A DNA stretch of 40,722 nucleotides from Hyphomicrobiales bacterium (GTDB lineage Bacteria > Pseudomonadota > Alphaproteobacteria > Rhizobiales > NORP267): positions 1 to 40,722 of the forward strand of contig JAUYJB010000154.1 of assembly GCA_030688605.1 (NCBI GenBank), read 5' to 3'. The notes under the pieces were generated by a model that made no database searches, was not told where the DNA came from, and was given only the letters and a program-made list of their open reading frames with translations. Shown here piece by piece: positions 24,853 through 34,255 of this stretch; within the stretch, counting starts at the first letter, position 1, and every line of letters starts with the position of its first letter. A program made the position numbers and the translations under genes.

Positions 24853-25995
24853 ATGCAGAGGCAGGAGCCGACCTTCACCATCGGCATCGAGGAGGAATAT
24901 CTCCTCATCGACCCGAAATCCCGGGACCTGGAGAGCGACCCGCCGAAGGCGCTGATGCGGGCGTGCGAAAAGGCGCTGACGCGGCGCGTCAGCTCCGAGT
25001 TCCTGCGCTGCCAGCTCGAGGTCGGAACGCCGATATGCGCCAGCCTCGCCGAGGCGCGAGCCGAACTCTCCCATCTGCGCTGCACTATCGCCGACATCGC
25101 CAAGGGCCACGCCCTGGTGCCGCTCGCCGTGTCCACCCACCCCTTCGCCATGTGGACGCAGCAGCAGCGCACCGACAAGGAGCGCTACAATGTGCTGGCC
25201 GAGGACATGCAGGTGGTGGCGCGGCGGCTGCTCATCTGCGGCATGCATGTCCACGTCGGCATAGCCGACGATGCGATGCGCATCGACCTGATGAACCAGC
25301 TCACCTATTTCCTGCCGCACCTCTTGGCGCTGTCGACCTCCTCGCCCTTCTGGCAGGGGCAGCCGACCGGGCTGAAAAGCTACCGGCTGTCCGTGTTCCA
25401 AGAGCTGCCGCGCACCGGCCTGCCGGAGAGCTTTTCGAGCTTCCCGGAATATCAGCGCACGGTCGAGGCGCTGATCAATGCCGGGCTGATCGAGGACGCA
25501 ACCAAGATCTGGTGGGACCTGCGGCCCTCGGCGCGGTTTCCGACGCTGGAGATGCGCGTCACCGACGTCTGCCCGCTGATCGAGGACACGATGAGCGTGG
25601 CGGCGCTCTATCTTTGCCTCGCGCGCATGCTTTATCGCCTCAGGCGCGACAATCAGCGCTGGCGCGACTATTCGCGCTTCCTGATCATGGAGAACCGCTG
25701 GCGCGCGCAGCGCTACGGCATCAGCGAAAGCCTGGTCGATTTCGGCAAGGGCATCCTGGTCCCCTTCAAGGACCTGGTCGAGGAGCTCATCGATCTGACG
25801 CGCGAGGACGCGGAGCATTTTGAATGCGTGGCGGAGATCGAGCATGCGCGCGAGATCGTCCGCCGCGGCACCAGCGCCGACCGGCAGCTCGCCACCTTCG
25901 AGGAGGCGGTTGCCGCGGGCGCCGAGGAGGCAGAGGCATTAAGGCAGGTTGTCGATCAGCTGGCGCAGGAGTATCTGAGCGGGTGCCAATCTTGA
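24853..25995 (+). CDS. YbdK-type carboxylate-amine ligase (glutamate-cysteine ligase GCS2 family)
   Basis: A 380-residue ATP-dependent ligase of the GCS2 family. E. coli YbdK shows weak gamma-glutamylcysteine ligase activity; the natural substrate is uncertain. Visible signatures are the N-terminal metal/ATP block FTIGIEEEYLLID, the histidine pair in CGMHVHVGI and LEMRVTDVCPLIEDT. I chose the ATG at 24853 because the family pattern begins seven residues later; the frame is open further upstream but has no family similarity. No strong ribosome-binding site is seen. It is interesting alongside gor and maiA, which both need glutathione, but a role in glutathione synthesis is only inferred. Confidence 0.87.
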   Translation: MQRQEPTFTIGIEEEYLLIDPKSRDLESDPPKALMRACEKALTRRVSSEFLRCQLEVGTPICASLAEARAELSHLRCTIADIAKGHALVPLAVSTHPFAMWTQQQRTDKERYNVLAEDMQVVARRLLICGMHVHVGIADDAMRIDLMNQLTYFLPHLLALSTSSPFWQGQPTGLKSYRLSVFQELPRTGLPESFSSFPEYQRTVEALINAGLIEDATKIWWDLRPSARFPTLEMRVTDVCPLIEDTMSVAALYLCLARMLYRLRRDNQRWRDYSRFLIMENRWRAQRYGISESLVDFGKGILVPFKDLVEELIDLTREDAEHFECVAEIEHAREIVRRGTSADRQLATFEEAVAAGAEEAEALRQVVDQLAQEYLSGCQS

Positions 25996-26034
25996 CGACG
26001 TCCCTGACGAAATCAGCATAGAGCGAAACTTTCC

Positions 26035-27288
26035 TTGACCGCGGCAATCCATGCTCAGTGGGACGGACCGGCCGGGCGCGATCCGTGGGTGCTGGCGGTG
26101 TGCCTGGCGCGCGTGTTTCTGTTCGCCATTTTCATGGCCGTGGCGGCGACCGTGCCGGTCATCATGCCGGCCTGGGAGATCGGCGCCGCACAGGCCGGCT
26201 CGATCGTCACCAGCTTCACGGTTTTCTATGCGCTGTCGCTGTTCGTCACCTCGTGGATCGCCGATCATTTCGGCGCCAAGCGGGTGGCGCTCGGCTCCTG
26301 CTGGCTGGCGGCGGCGGCGGCCGCCAGCTTCGGCCTGTTCGCCCGCGACTATGCAAGCGCTCTCGTTCTCTACGGACTTGCCGGGCTGATGCAGGGCGGC
26401 ATCTATACACCGATCGTGATGTTGTTCGCCGAGCGCTATTCGCCGCGCCGGCGCGGCAATGCGGTCGGCTGGCTGATTGGTTCGACCTCGATCGGCTATG
26501 CCGGGTCGCTGTCCACCGCCGGAATCGGCCTGGCGCTCGGCGGCTGGCAGGCGGCCTTCGTGCTGACCGGCCTGTTGCCGACGCTAGGCGCGGCGCTGCT
26601 GACCGCTGTGCTATGGCGCATGCCCAACACCATCCACGAGCGCGGCGGCGCGCCGAGCCTCAAGGCGGCGCTGTTCGCCAACCGCGACGCGCGCCGGCTC
26701 GTTGCGGGCTATACGGCGCATAGCTGGGAGCTGCTCGGCATGTGGGCCTGGATCCCGGCCTTCGTCGCCGCCAACCTGTCGTTCAACGGCTGGAGCGTGC
26801 TGGCCGGCGCCGGCTTGAGCGCCTATGTGGCGGCGGCCGGCCACATCTCGGGCGCCGCGGCCTCTCTCAACATGGGGGCGGCCTCGGACCGGCACGGCCG
26901 CAAGGCGGTGCTGTTCGCGGTCGCCGCGGCGGGCGCCGTCCTGTCGTTTTCCATCGGCTGGATGGTCGCCGTTCCGACCCTGATCGTGGCGCCACTGGTG
27001 CTCGTCTATGCCTATCTTGCCATCGGCGATTCGGCGGTTCTGTCGACGGCGCTGACCGAGGCCGTCTCGCCCGCCTATCTCGGCTCGGCGCTCGCCATTC
27101 GCTCGCTTTTCGGCTTCGGCGCCGGCGCCCTGGCGCCGCTCGCCTTCGGCGCCATCCTCGACCTTGCCGGCAACGGCACAGCGGCAAGCCCGCTTGCCTG
27201 GGGCGTGGGTTTCGCCGCCCTCGGCCTCGGCGGGATCATCGCCGCCTGGTACGCGTTGCAGCTCAAGAGTGTCGGCCGGAGTCGCTGA
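26035..27288 (+). CDS. Major facilitator superfamily transporter
   Basis: A 417-residue protein with about twelve hydrophobic helices and the MFS motif between helices 2 and 3 (SWIADHFGAKRVALG), repeated in the second half as GAASDRHGRKAVL. The start appears to be TTG at 26035; the next in-frame Met lies inside helix 1. Its last 26 bases overlap antisense with the next MFS gene, which converges on it. The layout (AERYSPRRRGNAVGW) is that of small-molecule or sugar transporters; the substrate cannot be predicted. Confidence 0.85.
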   Translation: MTAAIHAQWDGPAGRDPWVLAVCLARVFLFAIFMAVAATVPVIMPAWEIGAAQAGSIVTSFTVFYALSLFVTSWIADHFGAKRVALGSCWLAAAAAASFGLFARDYASALVLYGLAGLMQGGIYTPIVMLFAERYSPRRRGNAVGWLIGSTSIGYAGSLSTAGIGLALGGWQAAFVLTGLLPTLGAALLTAVLWRMPNTIHERGGAPSLKAALFANRDARRLVAGYTAHSWELLGMWAWIPAFVAANLSFNGWSVLAGAGLSAYVAAAGHISGAAASLNMGAASDRHGRKAVLFAVAAAGAVLSFSIGWMVAVPTLIVAPLVLVYAYLAIGDSAVLSTALTEAVSPAYLGSALAIRSLFGFGAGALAPLAFGAILDLAGNGTAASPLAWGVGFAALGLGGIIAAWYALQLKSVGRSR

Positions 27289-28504
27289 GTCGGGCGCGGA
27301 TCACGAGAAAGCCCAGGAGCGCCAGGGCGGCAAACAGCGCGCCGGCGAAAAAGGTCGCCTGCGGCCCAATTCTGTCCCACAGCGCGCCGGCGATCAGACT
27401 GGCGGCGAGCAGCGCAACCCCGATCAGCATATTGAAGGCGCCGAAGGCAGTGCCGCGCAGCTCCGCCGGGGCCGTATCGGCGACGAGCGCCGAGAGAAGC
27501 CCCTGGGTGAAGCCCATGTGCAGGCCCCACAGGACGGTGCCGGCCATGACCCAGGCGATGTCCGGCGCCAGGGCGAGCGCCATGTCGGCGGCGATCAGCA
27601 TGACGATGCCGGCAAACAGCACGCCCCTGCGCCCGCCGATATCGGAGAGGACGCCGGCCGGATAGGCGGCGAGCGCGTAGGCCAGGCTCATGACCAACAG
27701 GACCGCTGGAACGAACGAGACGGCGAGGCCGATCTGCTGGGCACGCAGGATCAGGAAGGCTTCCGAGAAGCGGGCCAGCGTAAACGCGGTGGCGACAGCG
27801 ACGACCCACCAATAGGGCGCGGGAAGGCGCTTGAGCTCGGCAAGGCTCAGGGGAAAGCGGACCTTGCGCAGGCCCGCGGGCCGCGCCGGCTCGCGCACCG
27901 CAAATATCATGCAGCCGACGGCGATGAAGGCAGGGATAACGGCGATCCAGAACACGGCAATGAAATCGCCGGCGGTCAGCGCCATGAAGGCAATTGCCAG
28001 CAACGGACCGAGGACGGCGCCGAGCGTATCGAGCGACTGCCTGAGCCCATAACTCGCGCCGATCAGGTGGCGCGGGGCGATGTCGGCGAGCAACGCATCG
28101 CGCGGCGCGCCCCGGATGCCCTTGCCGATGCGGTCGGTAAACCGCGCCGCCGCAATCAGGCCGATGCCGGTGGCCAGGGGGAATACCGGCTTGGTGACGG
28201 CGGCGAGCCCGTAACCGATGACGGCCAGCATCTTGCGCTTGCCGAGCCAGTCGCTGAGCGCGCCGGAGAACACCTTGACCATGGAGGCGGTCGCCTCCGC
28301 AATCCCCTCGATGATTCCGACCGTGAGCGCCGAGGCGCCGAGCGCAGTGACCAGATAGACCGGCAGCAGCGCATGGATCATCTCCGACGACATGTCCATG
28401 AACAGGGAGACAAAACCGACCGCCCAGACACCGGTCGGGATCGCCCGCATGGTCGCAATGTCGAGCCGGGGGCTCGCCCCTGCGGGACCGCGGTTCTCGC
28501 TCAT
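27263..28504 (-). CDS. Major facilitator superfamily transporter, last gene of the gabD-rpiA-gor operon
   Basis: A 413-residue, twelve-helix MFS protein. Characteristic segments are FMDMSSEMIHALLPVYLV in helix 1, the loop GALSDWLGKRKM and FTDRIGKGIRGAPRDALLAD after helix 4, a pattern seen in a group of uncharacterised prokaryotic MFS proteins. It starts 32 bases after gor on the same strand and likely shares its transcript. Its 3' end overlaps the first MFS gene. The substrate is unknown; the redox genes upstream give only weak context. Confidence 0.85.
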   Translation of the reverse strand: MSENRGPAGASPRLDIATMRAIPTGVWAVGFVSLFMDMSSEMIHALLPVYLVTALGASALTVGIIEGIAEATASMVKVFSGALSDWLGKRKMLAVIGYGLAAVTKPVFPLATGIGLIAAARFTDRIGKGIRGAPRDALLADIAPRHLIGASYGLRQSLDTLGAVLGPLLAIAFMALTAGDFIAVFWIAVIPAFIAVGCMIFAVREPARPAGLRKVRFPLSLAELKRLPAPYWWVVAVATAFTLARFSEAFLILRAQQIGLAVSFVPAVLLVMSLAYALAAYPAGVLSDIGGRRGVLFAGIVMLIAADMALALAPDIAWVMAGTVLWGLHMGFTQGLLSALVADTAPAELRGTAFGAFNMLIGVALLAASLIAGALWDRIGPQATFFAGALFAALALLGFLVIRARLSDSGRHS

Positions 28505-28536
28505 GGCCGCACCTTCCAGAACATGAGCGGGCGGGC

Positions 28537-29889
28537 CTAACCCAGGGTCACCAGTTCTTCGGCCGCCGTCGGGTGCACGGCCATGGTGGCGTCGAAGTCG
28601 CGCTTGGTCACGCCCATCTTGAGGGCGATGCCGACAAGCTGGATCATCTCGGAAGCGCCGGAGCCCAGAATGTGGCAGCCGAGCACCCGGTCGCTCTTCT
28701 CTTCGACGATGAGCTTCATCAGCATCATCTCGTCGCGGCCGGTCAGCGTGTGCTTCATCGGCCGGAATCTCGATTTGTAGACCTTCACCCCTGGATAGGC
28801 CGCGCGCGCCTCGGCCTCGGTCAGACCGACCGCGCCGATCTCCGGCTGCGAGAAAACCGCGGTCGGCACGTCGGAATGGTCGACGGCCGTCGGGTTGTCG
28901 TTGAACACGGTCTCGGCGAAGGCGGCCCCGTCGCGGATCGCCACCGGCGTCAGGTTGAGCCGGTCGGTGACGTCGCCGACGGCGTAGATGTTGTCGACAT
29001 TGGTGCGCGAGTAGCGGTCGACCACGACCGCGCCCTTGCCGTCAATGCGGACGCCAGCCGTTTCGAGCCCGAGGCCGAGCGTGTTGGGGACGCGGCCGGT
29101 GGCGTACATGACGAGCGAGGCGCGCGCCGTTTCGCCTGCCGGCAGCGCGACCTCGAACCCGTCGCCCGACTTGCGGATCTCGCTGACATTGGCGTGGGTG
29201 CGCACGTCGATCCCCTTCTTGCGCATCTCGTCGGCCAAACCGTCGCGCAGATCGTCGTCAAAGCCGCGGAGGATCTGCTCGCCACGGTAGAGCAAGAGCG
29301 TCTCCACCCCGAGGCCGTTGAAGATGCCGGCGAACTCCACCGCGATATAGCTGCCGCCGATGATGGCGATGCTGTCGGGCAGCGCGTCGAGGTAAAAGGC
29401 GTCGTTGGAGGTGATGGCGAAATGGCAGCCCGGCACATTCTGCGGAACGACGGGGGCGGCCCCGGTCGCGATCAGGACGGTTTCGGCGGTGACGGCGCGC
29501 TCTCCGGCGACCAGAAAGATCGCGTGCGCGTCGGTGAGCTCGGCGCGGGACTGGATGACTTCGACGCCGGCCGCCTCGAGGTTGGCGATATAGGCCCTGT
29601 TGAGCCGATCGATCTCCTTGTCCTTGTTGGCGATCAGGCGCTTCCAGTCGAACGTCGCCTTGCCCGGCGTCCAGCCGAAACCCGCCGCGTCCTCGAAATC
29701 CTCGGCGAAGTGGCTGGCATAGACGAAGAGCTTCTTCGGCACGCAGCCGCGGATGACGCAGGTGCCGCCGACCCGGTATTCCTCGGCGAGCGCGACCCGG
29801 GCGCCATATTCGGCGGCCATGCGCGCGGCCCGCACGCCGCCCGATCCGCCGCCGATCACGAACAGATCGTAGTCGAATTTTTCGGCCAT
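28537..29889 (-). CDS. gor: Glutathione-disulfide reductase
   Basis: A 450-residue FAD enzyme that reduces glutathione disulfide. The FAD-binding GGGSGGVRAAR is at residues 13-23. The redox-active pair is in GGTCVIRGCVPKKL (Cys44, Cys49). The second nucleotide-binding site reads IIGGSYIAVEFAGIF, and the C-terminal active-site His is in HPTAAEELVTLG. YRGEQILRGFDDDLR after the second fold contains the Arg expected for NADPH preference. It lies between rpiA (32 bases upstream) and the MFS gene; rpiA-gor linkage is common in Hyphomicrobiales. Confidence 0.95.
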   Translation of the reverse strand: MAEKFDYDLFVIGGGSGGVRAARMAAEYGARVALAEEYRVGGTCVIRGCVPKKLFVYASHFAEDFEDAAGFGWTPGKATFDWKRLIANKDKEIDRLNRAYIANLEAAGVEVIQSRAELTDAHAIFLVAGERAVTAETVLIATGAAPVVPQNVPGCHFAITSNDAFYLDALPDSIAIIGGSYIAVEFAGIFNGLGVETLLLYRGEQILRGFDDDLRDGLADEMRKKGIDVRTHANVSEIRKSGDGFEVALPAGETARASLVMYATGRVPNTLGLGLETAGVRIDGKGAVVVDRYSRTNVDNIYAVGDVTDRLNLTPVAIRDGAAFAETVFNDNPTAVDHSDVPTAVFSQPEIGAVGLTEAEARAAYPGVKVYKSRFRPMKHTLTGRDEMMLMKLIVEEKSDRVLGCHILGSGASEMIQLVGIALKMGVTKRDFDATMAVHPTAAEELVTLG

Positions 29890-29921
29890 GCTTGCCCCCT
29901 CGGTCGTCCGGCCGCGACCGG

Positions 29922-30623
29922 TCAGGCTTCAATCACCGTAACGCCGTCCGCATCGGCGATAACGGCGATGTCCGCCATGTCGATGAACAGGCCGTGCTCG
30001 ACGACGCCGGGGATCGCCGCAAGCGCGCCGGCGAGCCGCGCCGGGTCTTCGATGCGGTGAAAATGGCAGTCGAAAATGAGATTGCCATTGTCGGTGGGGA
30101 AGGGCTCTCCACTCTTCGCCATGCGCTGGATGACGGGTCCGCCGAGACCGAGCGCGCGGGCACATTCTTCGATCGACACCGTGGTCGCGCGGGTGCCGAA
30201 ATGCGCAACCTCCACCGGCAGCGGAAATCCGCCCAGCACCTCGACCCGCTTGGAGGCATCGGCGATGATCAGCAAGCGGGCCGACGCCGTAGCGACGATC
30301 TTTTCGCGCAACAGCGCCCCGCCGCCCCCCTTGATCAGCGCCAGGCCTGGGCCGATCTCATCGGCGCCGTCGACGGTAAGGTCGAGGCGAGGCTCCTCGT
30401 CGAGCGTGGTCAGGGGGATGCCGAGCCGTTCGGCCTGCGCGCGCGTCGCCTCGGAGGTCGGCACGCAGACAATGTCGAGCCCGTGGCGGACCCGGTCCCC
30501 CAGAAGATCGACAAATTGGGCTGCCGTCGAGCCGGTGCCGAGGCCAAGCCGCTGGCCGGGCTCCACGAAATCCAGGGCGCGGGCGGCGGCGGCGCGCTTG
30601 AAGTCCTCTGCCGACGAAGCCAT
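29922..30623 (-). CDS. rpiA: Ribose-5-phosphate isomerase A
   Basis: A 233-residue enzyme interconverting ribose 5-phosphate and ribulose 5-phosphate. The blocks [40 protein letters not shown] (catalytic Asp) and [14 protein letters not shown], followed by the metal-independent isomerase C-terminus with [10 protein letters not shown], are all present. It starts 11 bases after gabD and precedes gor by 32 bases. Its product feeds prs. Confidence 0.96.
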   Translation of the reverse strand: MASSAEDFKRAAAARALDFVEPGQRLGLGTGSTAAQFVDLLGDRVRHGLDIVCVPTSEATRAQAERLGIPLTTLDEEPRLDLTVDGADEIGPGLALIKGGGGALLREKIVATASARLLIIADASKRVEVLGGFPLPVEVAHFGTRATTVSIEECARALGLGGPVIQRMAKSGEPFPTDNGNLIFDCHFHRIEDPARLAGALAAIPGVVEHGLFIDMADIAVIADADGVTVIEA

Positions 30624-30634
30624 AGAGGACCTCC

Positions 30635-32083
30635 CTAGCCGCCGAGCCCGCCGAAAAGCACATATTTCATCTCGACGAACTCCTCGATGCCGTGATGCGA
30701 GCCCTCGCGGCCGAGGCCGGACTGCTTAACGCCGCCGAAGGGGGCAAGCTCGGTGGAAATGATGCCCTCATTGATGCCGACGATGCCGCATTCGAGCGCC
30801 TCAGCGACCCGCCAGCAGCGGCCGACGTCGCGGCTGTAGAAATAGGCGGCAAGGCCATAGGGCGTGTCGTTGGCCATGTCGACCACCTCTTGCTCGGAAG
30901 AAAAGCGGTAGAGCGGCGCCACCGGCCCGAAGGTCTCCTCGCGGCTGATGAGCATCTTGGTGGTGACGTTCTTGATCACCGTCGGCTCGAAGAACCGGCC
31001 GCCGAGCGCGTGGCGGTGGCCGCCGACCACGATCTGGGCCCCCTGCCCGACGGCATCCTCGATATGCGCCTCGACCTTGGCGAGCGCGTCGTCATTGATC
31101 AGCGGGCCGGTGGTGACACCGACCTCGGCGCCGGCGCCGACCTTGAGCTTCACCACCTCGCCGGCGAGCCTCTCGGCGAAGGCGTCATAGATGCCGTCCT
31201 GCGCGTAGATGCGGTTGGCGCAGACGCAGGTCTGGCCGGAGTTGCGGTATTTGGAGGCCATGGCGCCGGCAACCGCCGCGTCCAGATCGGCGTCGTCGAA
31301 GACGATGAAGGGGGCATTGCCGCCAAGCTCCAGCGCCACCTTCTTCACCGTATCGGCGCTCTGGCGCATGAGCAGCCGTCCGACCTCGGTCGAGCCGGTG
31401 AAGGCGAGGAGCCTGACGGCTTCGTTGCCGGTGAGCTCTGGGCCGATCTTCAGCGCATCGCCGGTGACGATGTTGATGATGCCCGCCGGCAGCCCGGCCC
31501 GGTCGGCAAGCTCGGCGAGCGCAAGCGCCGTCAGCGGAGTCTCCGGCGCCGGCTTGCAGACCACGGTGCAGCCGGCGGCAAGCGCCGGCGCGATCTTGCG
31601 GGTAATCATGGCGAGCGGAAAGTTCCACGGCGTGATCGCCGCGACCACGCCGACCGGCTGCTTGATGACGACGATGCGTCCGTCGGCGCGGTGGGTCGGG
31701 ATGGTCTCGCCGTAGATTCGCTTGGCCTCCTCGGCGTAGAACTCGACAAAGGCGGCCCCATAGTCGACCTCGCCGAGGGCTTCGGCCAGCGGCTTGCCCT
31801 GCTCGCTGGTCATCAGCAGCGCCAGGTCTTCCCGATTGGCCATGATGAGCTCGAACCAGCGGCGCAACAGGTTTGCGCGCTCCTTGGCCAGCCGCCGCGA
31901 CCAATGTTTGAAGGCCTCCGCCGCCGCCGCGATCGCCTGGCGGGTCTTCTCGCCGCCGAGGTCGGGCACGCGGGCGATGGCCGCGCCAGTCGCCGGATCG
32001 ATCACGTCGGTCTTGGCGGCACCGACCCAGGCGCCGGCAATATAGCATTGCTGTTTCAACAGACTAGGGTCTTTAAGCTTCAT
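30635..32083 (-). CDS. gabD: NAD(P)-dependent succinate-semialdehyde dehydrogenase
   Basis: A 482-residue aldehyde dehydrogenase. [14 protein letters not shown] and the cofactor-site FTGSTEVGR are followed by the general base in [18 protein letters not shown] and the catalytic Cys in [13 protein letters not shown]. The last part, [19 protein letters not shown], is the typical GabD ending. Substrate assignment within the ALDH superfamily rests on overall resemblance to GabD. GAGGAGAG precedes the ATG at 32083, and it is the first gene of the gabD-rpiA-gor-MFS operon. No gabT is present. Confidence 0.88.
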   Translation of the reverse strand: MKLKDPSLLKQQCYIAGAWVGAAKTDVIDPATGAAIARVPDLGGEKTRQAIAAAAEAFKHWSRRLAKERANLLRRWFELIMANREDLALLMTSEQGKPLAEALGEVDYGAAFVEFYAEEAKRIYGETIPTHRADGRIVVIKQPVGVVAAITPWNFPLAMITRKIAPALAAGCTVVCKPAPETPLTALALAELADRAGLPAGIINIVTGDALKIGPELTGNEAVRLLAFTGSTEVGRLLMRQSADTVKKVALELGGNAPFIVFDDADLDAAVAGAMASKYRNSGQTCVCANRIYAQDGIYDAFAERLAGEVVKLKVGAGAEVGVTTGPLINDDALAKVEAHIEDAVGQGAQIVVGGHRHALGGRFFEPTVIKNVTTKMLISREETFGPVAPLYRFSSEQEVVDMANDTPYGLAAYFYSRDVGRCWRVAEALECGIVGINEGIISTELAPFGGVKQSGLGREGSHHGIEEFVEMKYVLFGGLGG

Positions 32084-32340
32084 CCTGCTCTCCTCATGCC
32101 GGCGCCGGTCGACCCCGGCGCGCGAGCGCGCGAATACCGGGCTCCGTTGTTATCACAGGCCCCCTGGCGCGGCCATGGGGCGTCTCGCGAAATGCCCTGC
32201 GCGCCCAGCCATTAAGCCGGCATTAACCGTGCATCGCGATAAATCGTAAGTTAAACGCTTGTGAGGCCACATCATTTCGCGACCCCGGGGGACGGCGGCA
32301 AGCGCTCCCGACTGCCGCTGCCATAGATGAGAGCGAGAAC

Positions 32341-34143
32341 ATGACGAGCGGTCCACTCAGCAAGGCCGGCCCGCCCGAAAATGCGGTGGAAAGGACCGAG
32401 GGCGAGGCCGCGTTCGGCGGCGACGAGCCGCGGGCCGCCGGCATATTCGCCGCCGACCCCCCCGCCGATGCGCCGGTCGATATCGGCGAGACCTTCAAAC
32501 TGATCGAAGGCGATATCAATCGGGTCATCACGAAGGTCGTTGCGGCCTACGAGGCCGTGCGGCAACAGATCGGCGGCCAGCTGACCATCACCGAGGCGGT
32601 CCGCTCGGATACCCTTACGCTTGCCTCGATGACCGACCAGGTGAGCCAGAACGCGGCCATGCTCGCTTCCATCGCCGACGAGCTTGCCACATCGAGCGAG
32701 CATGTCGGCCGTCAGGTCGACGAGACGGAAAAGATCAACAGGCGGGCCAACGAGGCTGCCACCAACGCCGGCAGCAGAGTGGCGGAACTGCGCCGCGCGG
32801 CCGACGAGATCGGCGATGTCGTGCAGCTCATTGCCGCGGTCGCGCGGCAGACGAATCTGCTCGCCCTCAATGCCACCATCGAGGCCGCGCGCGCGGGGGC
32901 GGCCGGCCGCGGCTTCGTCGTTGTCGCCAACGAGGTCAAGGCGCTGTCGGTGCAGACGCAGAAGGCCACGGACGAAATTGCCGCCAAGATCGCGTTTCTG
33001 CAGCGCTCGGCCCAGGGCAGCATCAGCGCGGTCGACGAGATCACCGAGACCATCGCCGATCTGGAGCCGATTTTCGGCACCGTCGCCGACGCCGTCAGGA
33101 CCGAGATCCTGTCATCCAACACGATCCGCGAGAATGCCGCCGAAATGGCGAGCTTCATCGGTTCCGTTTCCGAACTCGCCGGCGACATACTGGGCCGCAC
33201 CGAAAACGCCCATGCGGTCGGTGAGGATGTCAGCGCCGCGGCGCAGGTCATGAGCCGCGAGTTCGAGACGATGCGGCAGCGCTTCACCATGTTGATCCGC
33301 CAGACCAAGGCTGCCGACAGGCAGATGCACAACCGGCTGCCGGTGGAAATCCGCGGCAAGCTCGCCGGCGCGGGCAAACAGATCGCGGTAACCGCTGTCG
33401 ACATCTCCCCCGGCGGCGTGCTGGTCAAACCGGATGGCGAGATCGCGCTCGCCAACGGCGCACGGGTCACCATCACGCTCGACGAGATCGGCGCGCTCGA
33501 AGCGCGCATCGTCACCACCAGCGATCTCGGCCTGCATGCCGCCTTCATGCCCGGCGGCGGCGAAGCGGAGAGCCGCCTCCTCGCCTTCATCGAAAGGCTG
33601 AACACGGAAAACAGGCCGCTCATCGAGCTTGCCCAGATTGTCGCCCGCCGCATCGGCGAATGCTTCGAGGCGGGCGTCGCCGAGGGCCGTGTTTCGATCG
33701 GGGATCTGTTCGATACCGACTACCGGCCGATCCCCGAGACCGATCCGGTCCAGTATCGCACCCGAAGCCTGGGGTTCCTGGAAAGCGTGCTGCCGGCGAT
33801 CCTTTACCCGCTGCCGCGGGACGACCCGAGGATCGCTTACGTCGGGGCGGTCGATTTCAACGGTTATCTGCCGGTGCACGAGCCAAGCCTGTCCAAGCCG
33901 CAACGCAAGGGAGAGTTTCAGTGGAACGTCGTGAATAGCCGCAACCGGCGCATCCTCGACGACCGGAACGGGCTTGCCGCGGCGCGCAACACGCGGCCCT
34001 ATCTGATCCAGTCCTATCCGCGCGATCTGGGCGGCGGCAGGATTGTGATCCGCAAGGAGATCGATGCCCCGATCCACGTCAATGGGCGGCACTGGGGCGC
34101 CGTGCGCTGCTCTTTCAAGCAGCGCTCGGAGCTTGCCATCTGA
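32341..34143 (+). CDS. Cytosolic chemoreceptor with MCP, PilZ and C-terminal sensor-like domains
   Basis: A 600-residue methyl-accepting chemotaxis protein without any transmembrane segment. The first 50 residues are acidic and probably disordered. The signalling hairpin spans about 55-320, with the conserved tip ARQTNLLALNATIEAAR (168-184) and GRGFVVVANEVKAL (189-202). A PilZ domain follows (about 325-410): DISPGG (354-359) matches the D-x-S-x-x-G half of the c-di-GMP site, while the RxxxR half is not clearly kept. The last 170 residues end GRHWGAVRCSF, a pattern seen in MCPs with a Cache-like sensor at the C-terminus. It stands alone; no other che gene is nearby. Confidence 0.85.
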   Translation: MTSGPLSKAGPPENAVERTEGEAAFGGDEPRAAGIFAADPPADAPVDIGETFKLIEGDINRVITKVVAAYEAVRQQIGGQLTITEAVRSDTLTLASMTDQVSQNAAMLASIADELATSSEHVGRQVDETEKINRRANEAATNAGSRVAELRRAADEIGDVVQLIAAVARQTNLLALNATIEAARAGAAGRGFVVVANEVKALSVQTQKATDEIAAKIAFLQRSAQGSISAVDEITETIADLEPIFGTVADAVRTEILSSNTIRENAAEMASFIGSVSELAGDILGRTENAHAVGEDVSAAAQVMSREFETMRQRFTMLIRQTKAADRQMHNRLPVEIRGKLAGAGKQIAVTAVDISPGGVLVKPDGEIALANGARVTITLDEIGALEARIVTTSDLGLHAAFMPGGGEAESRLLAFIERLNTENRPLIELAQIVARRIGECFEAGVAEGRVSIGDLFDTDYRPIPETDPVQYRTRSLGFLESVLPAILYPLPRDDPRIAYVGAVDFNGYLPVHEPSLSKPQRKGEFQWNVVNSRNRRILDDRNGLAAARNTRPYLIQSYPRDLGGGRIVIRKEIDAPIHVNGRHWGAVRCSFKQRSELAI

Positions 34144-34255
34144 GCGGCGAGCCGCCGTGGCCTTCGGGTTGCAACCCGCGTCCTCCTCCTCTATGTCCTG
34201 ACATCGTCCTGACATCCGTCCTGCCCATCCCGGCGCACAGAAGGGCCGCGCCACC

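Noticed and set aside
27164..30060. Two long plus-strand frames opposite the MFS gene and gor
   Set aside because: Antisense shadows of clear genes; translation dominated by Arg, Gly, Asp and His without domain signals.
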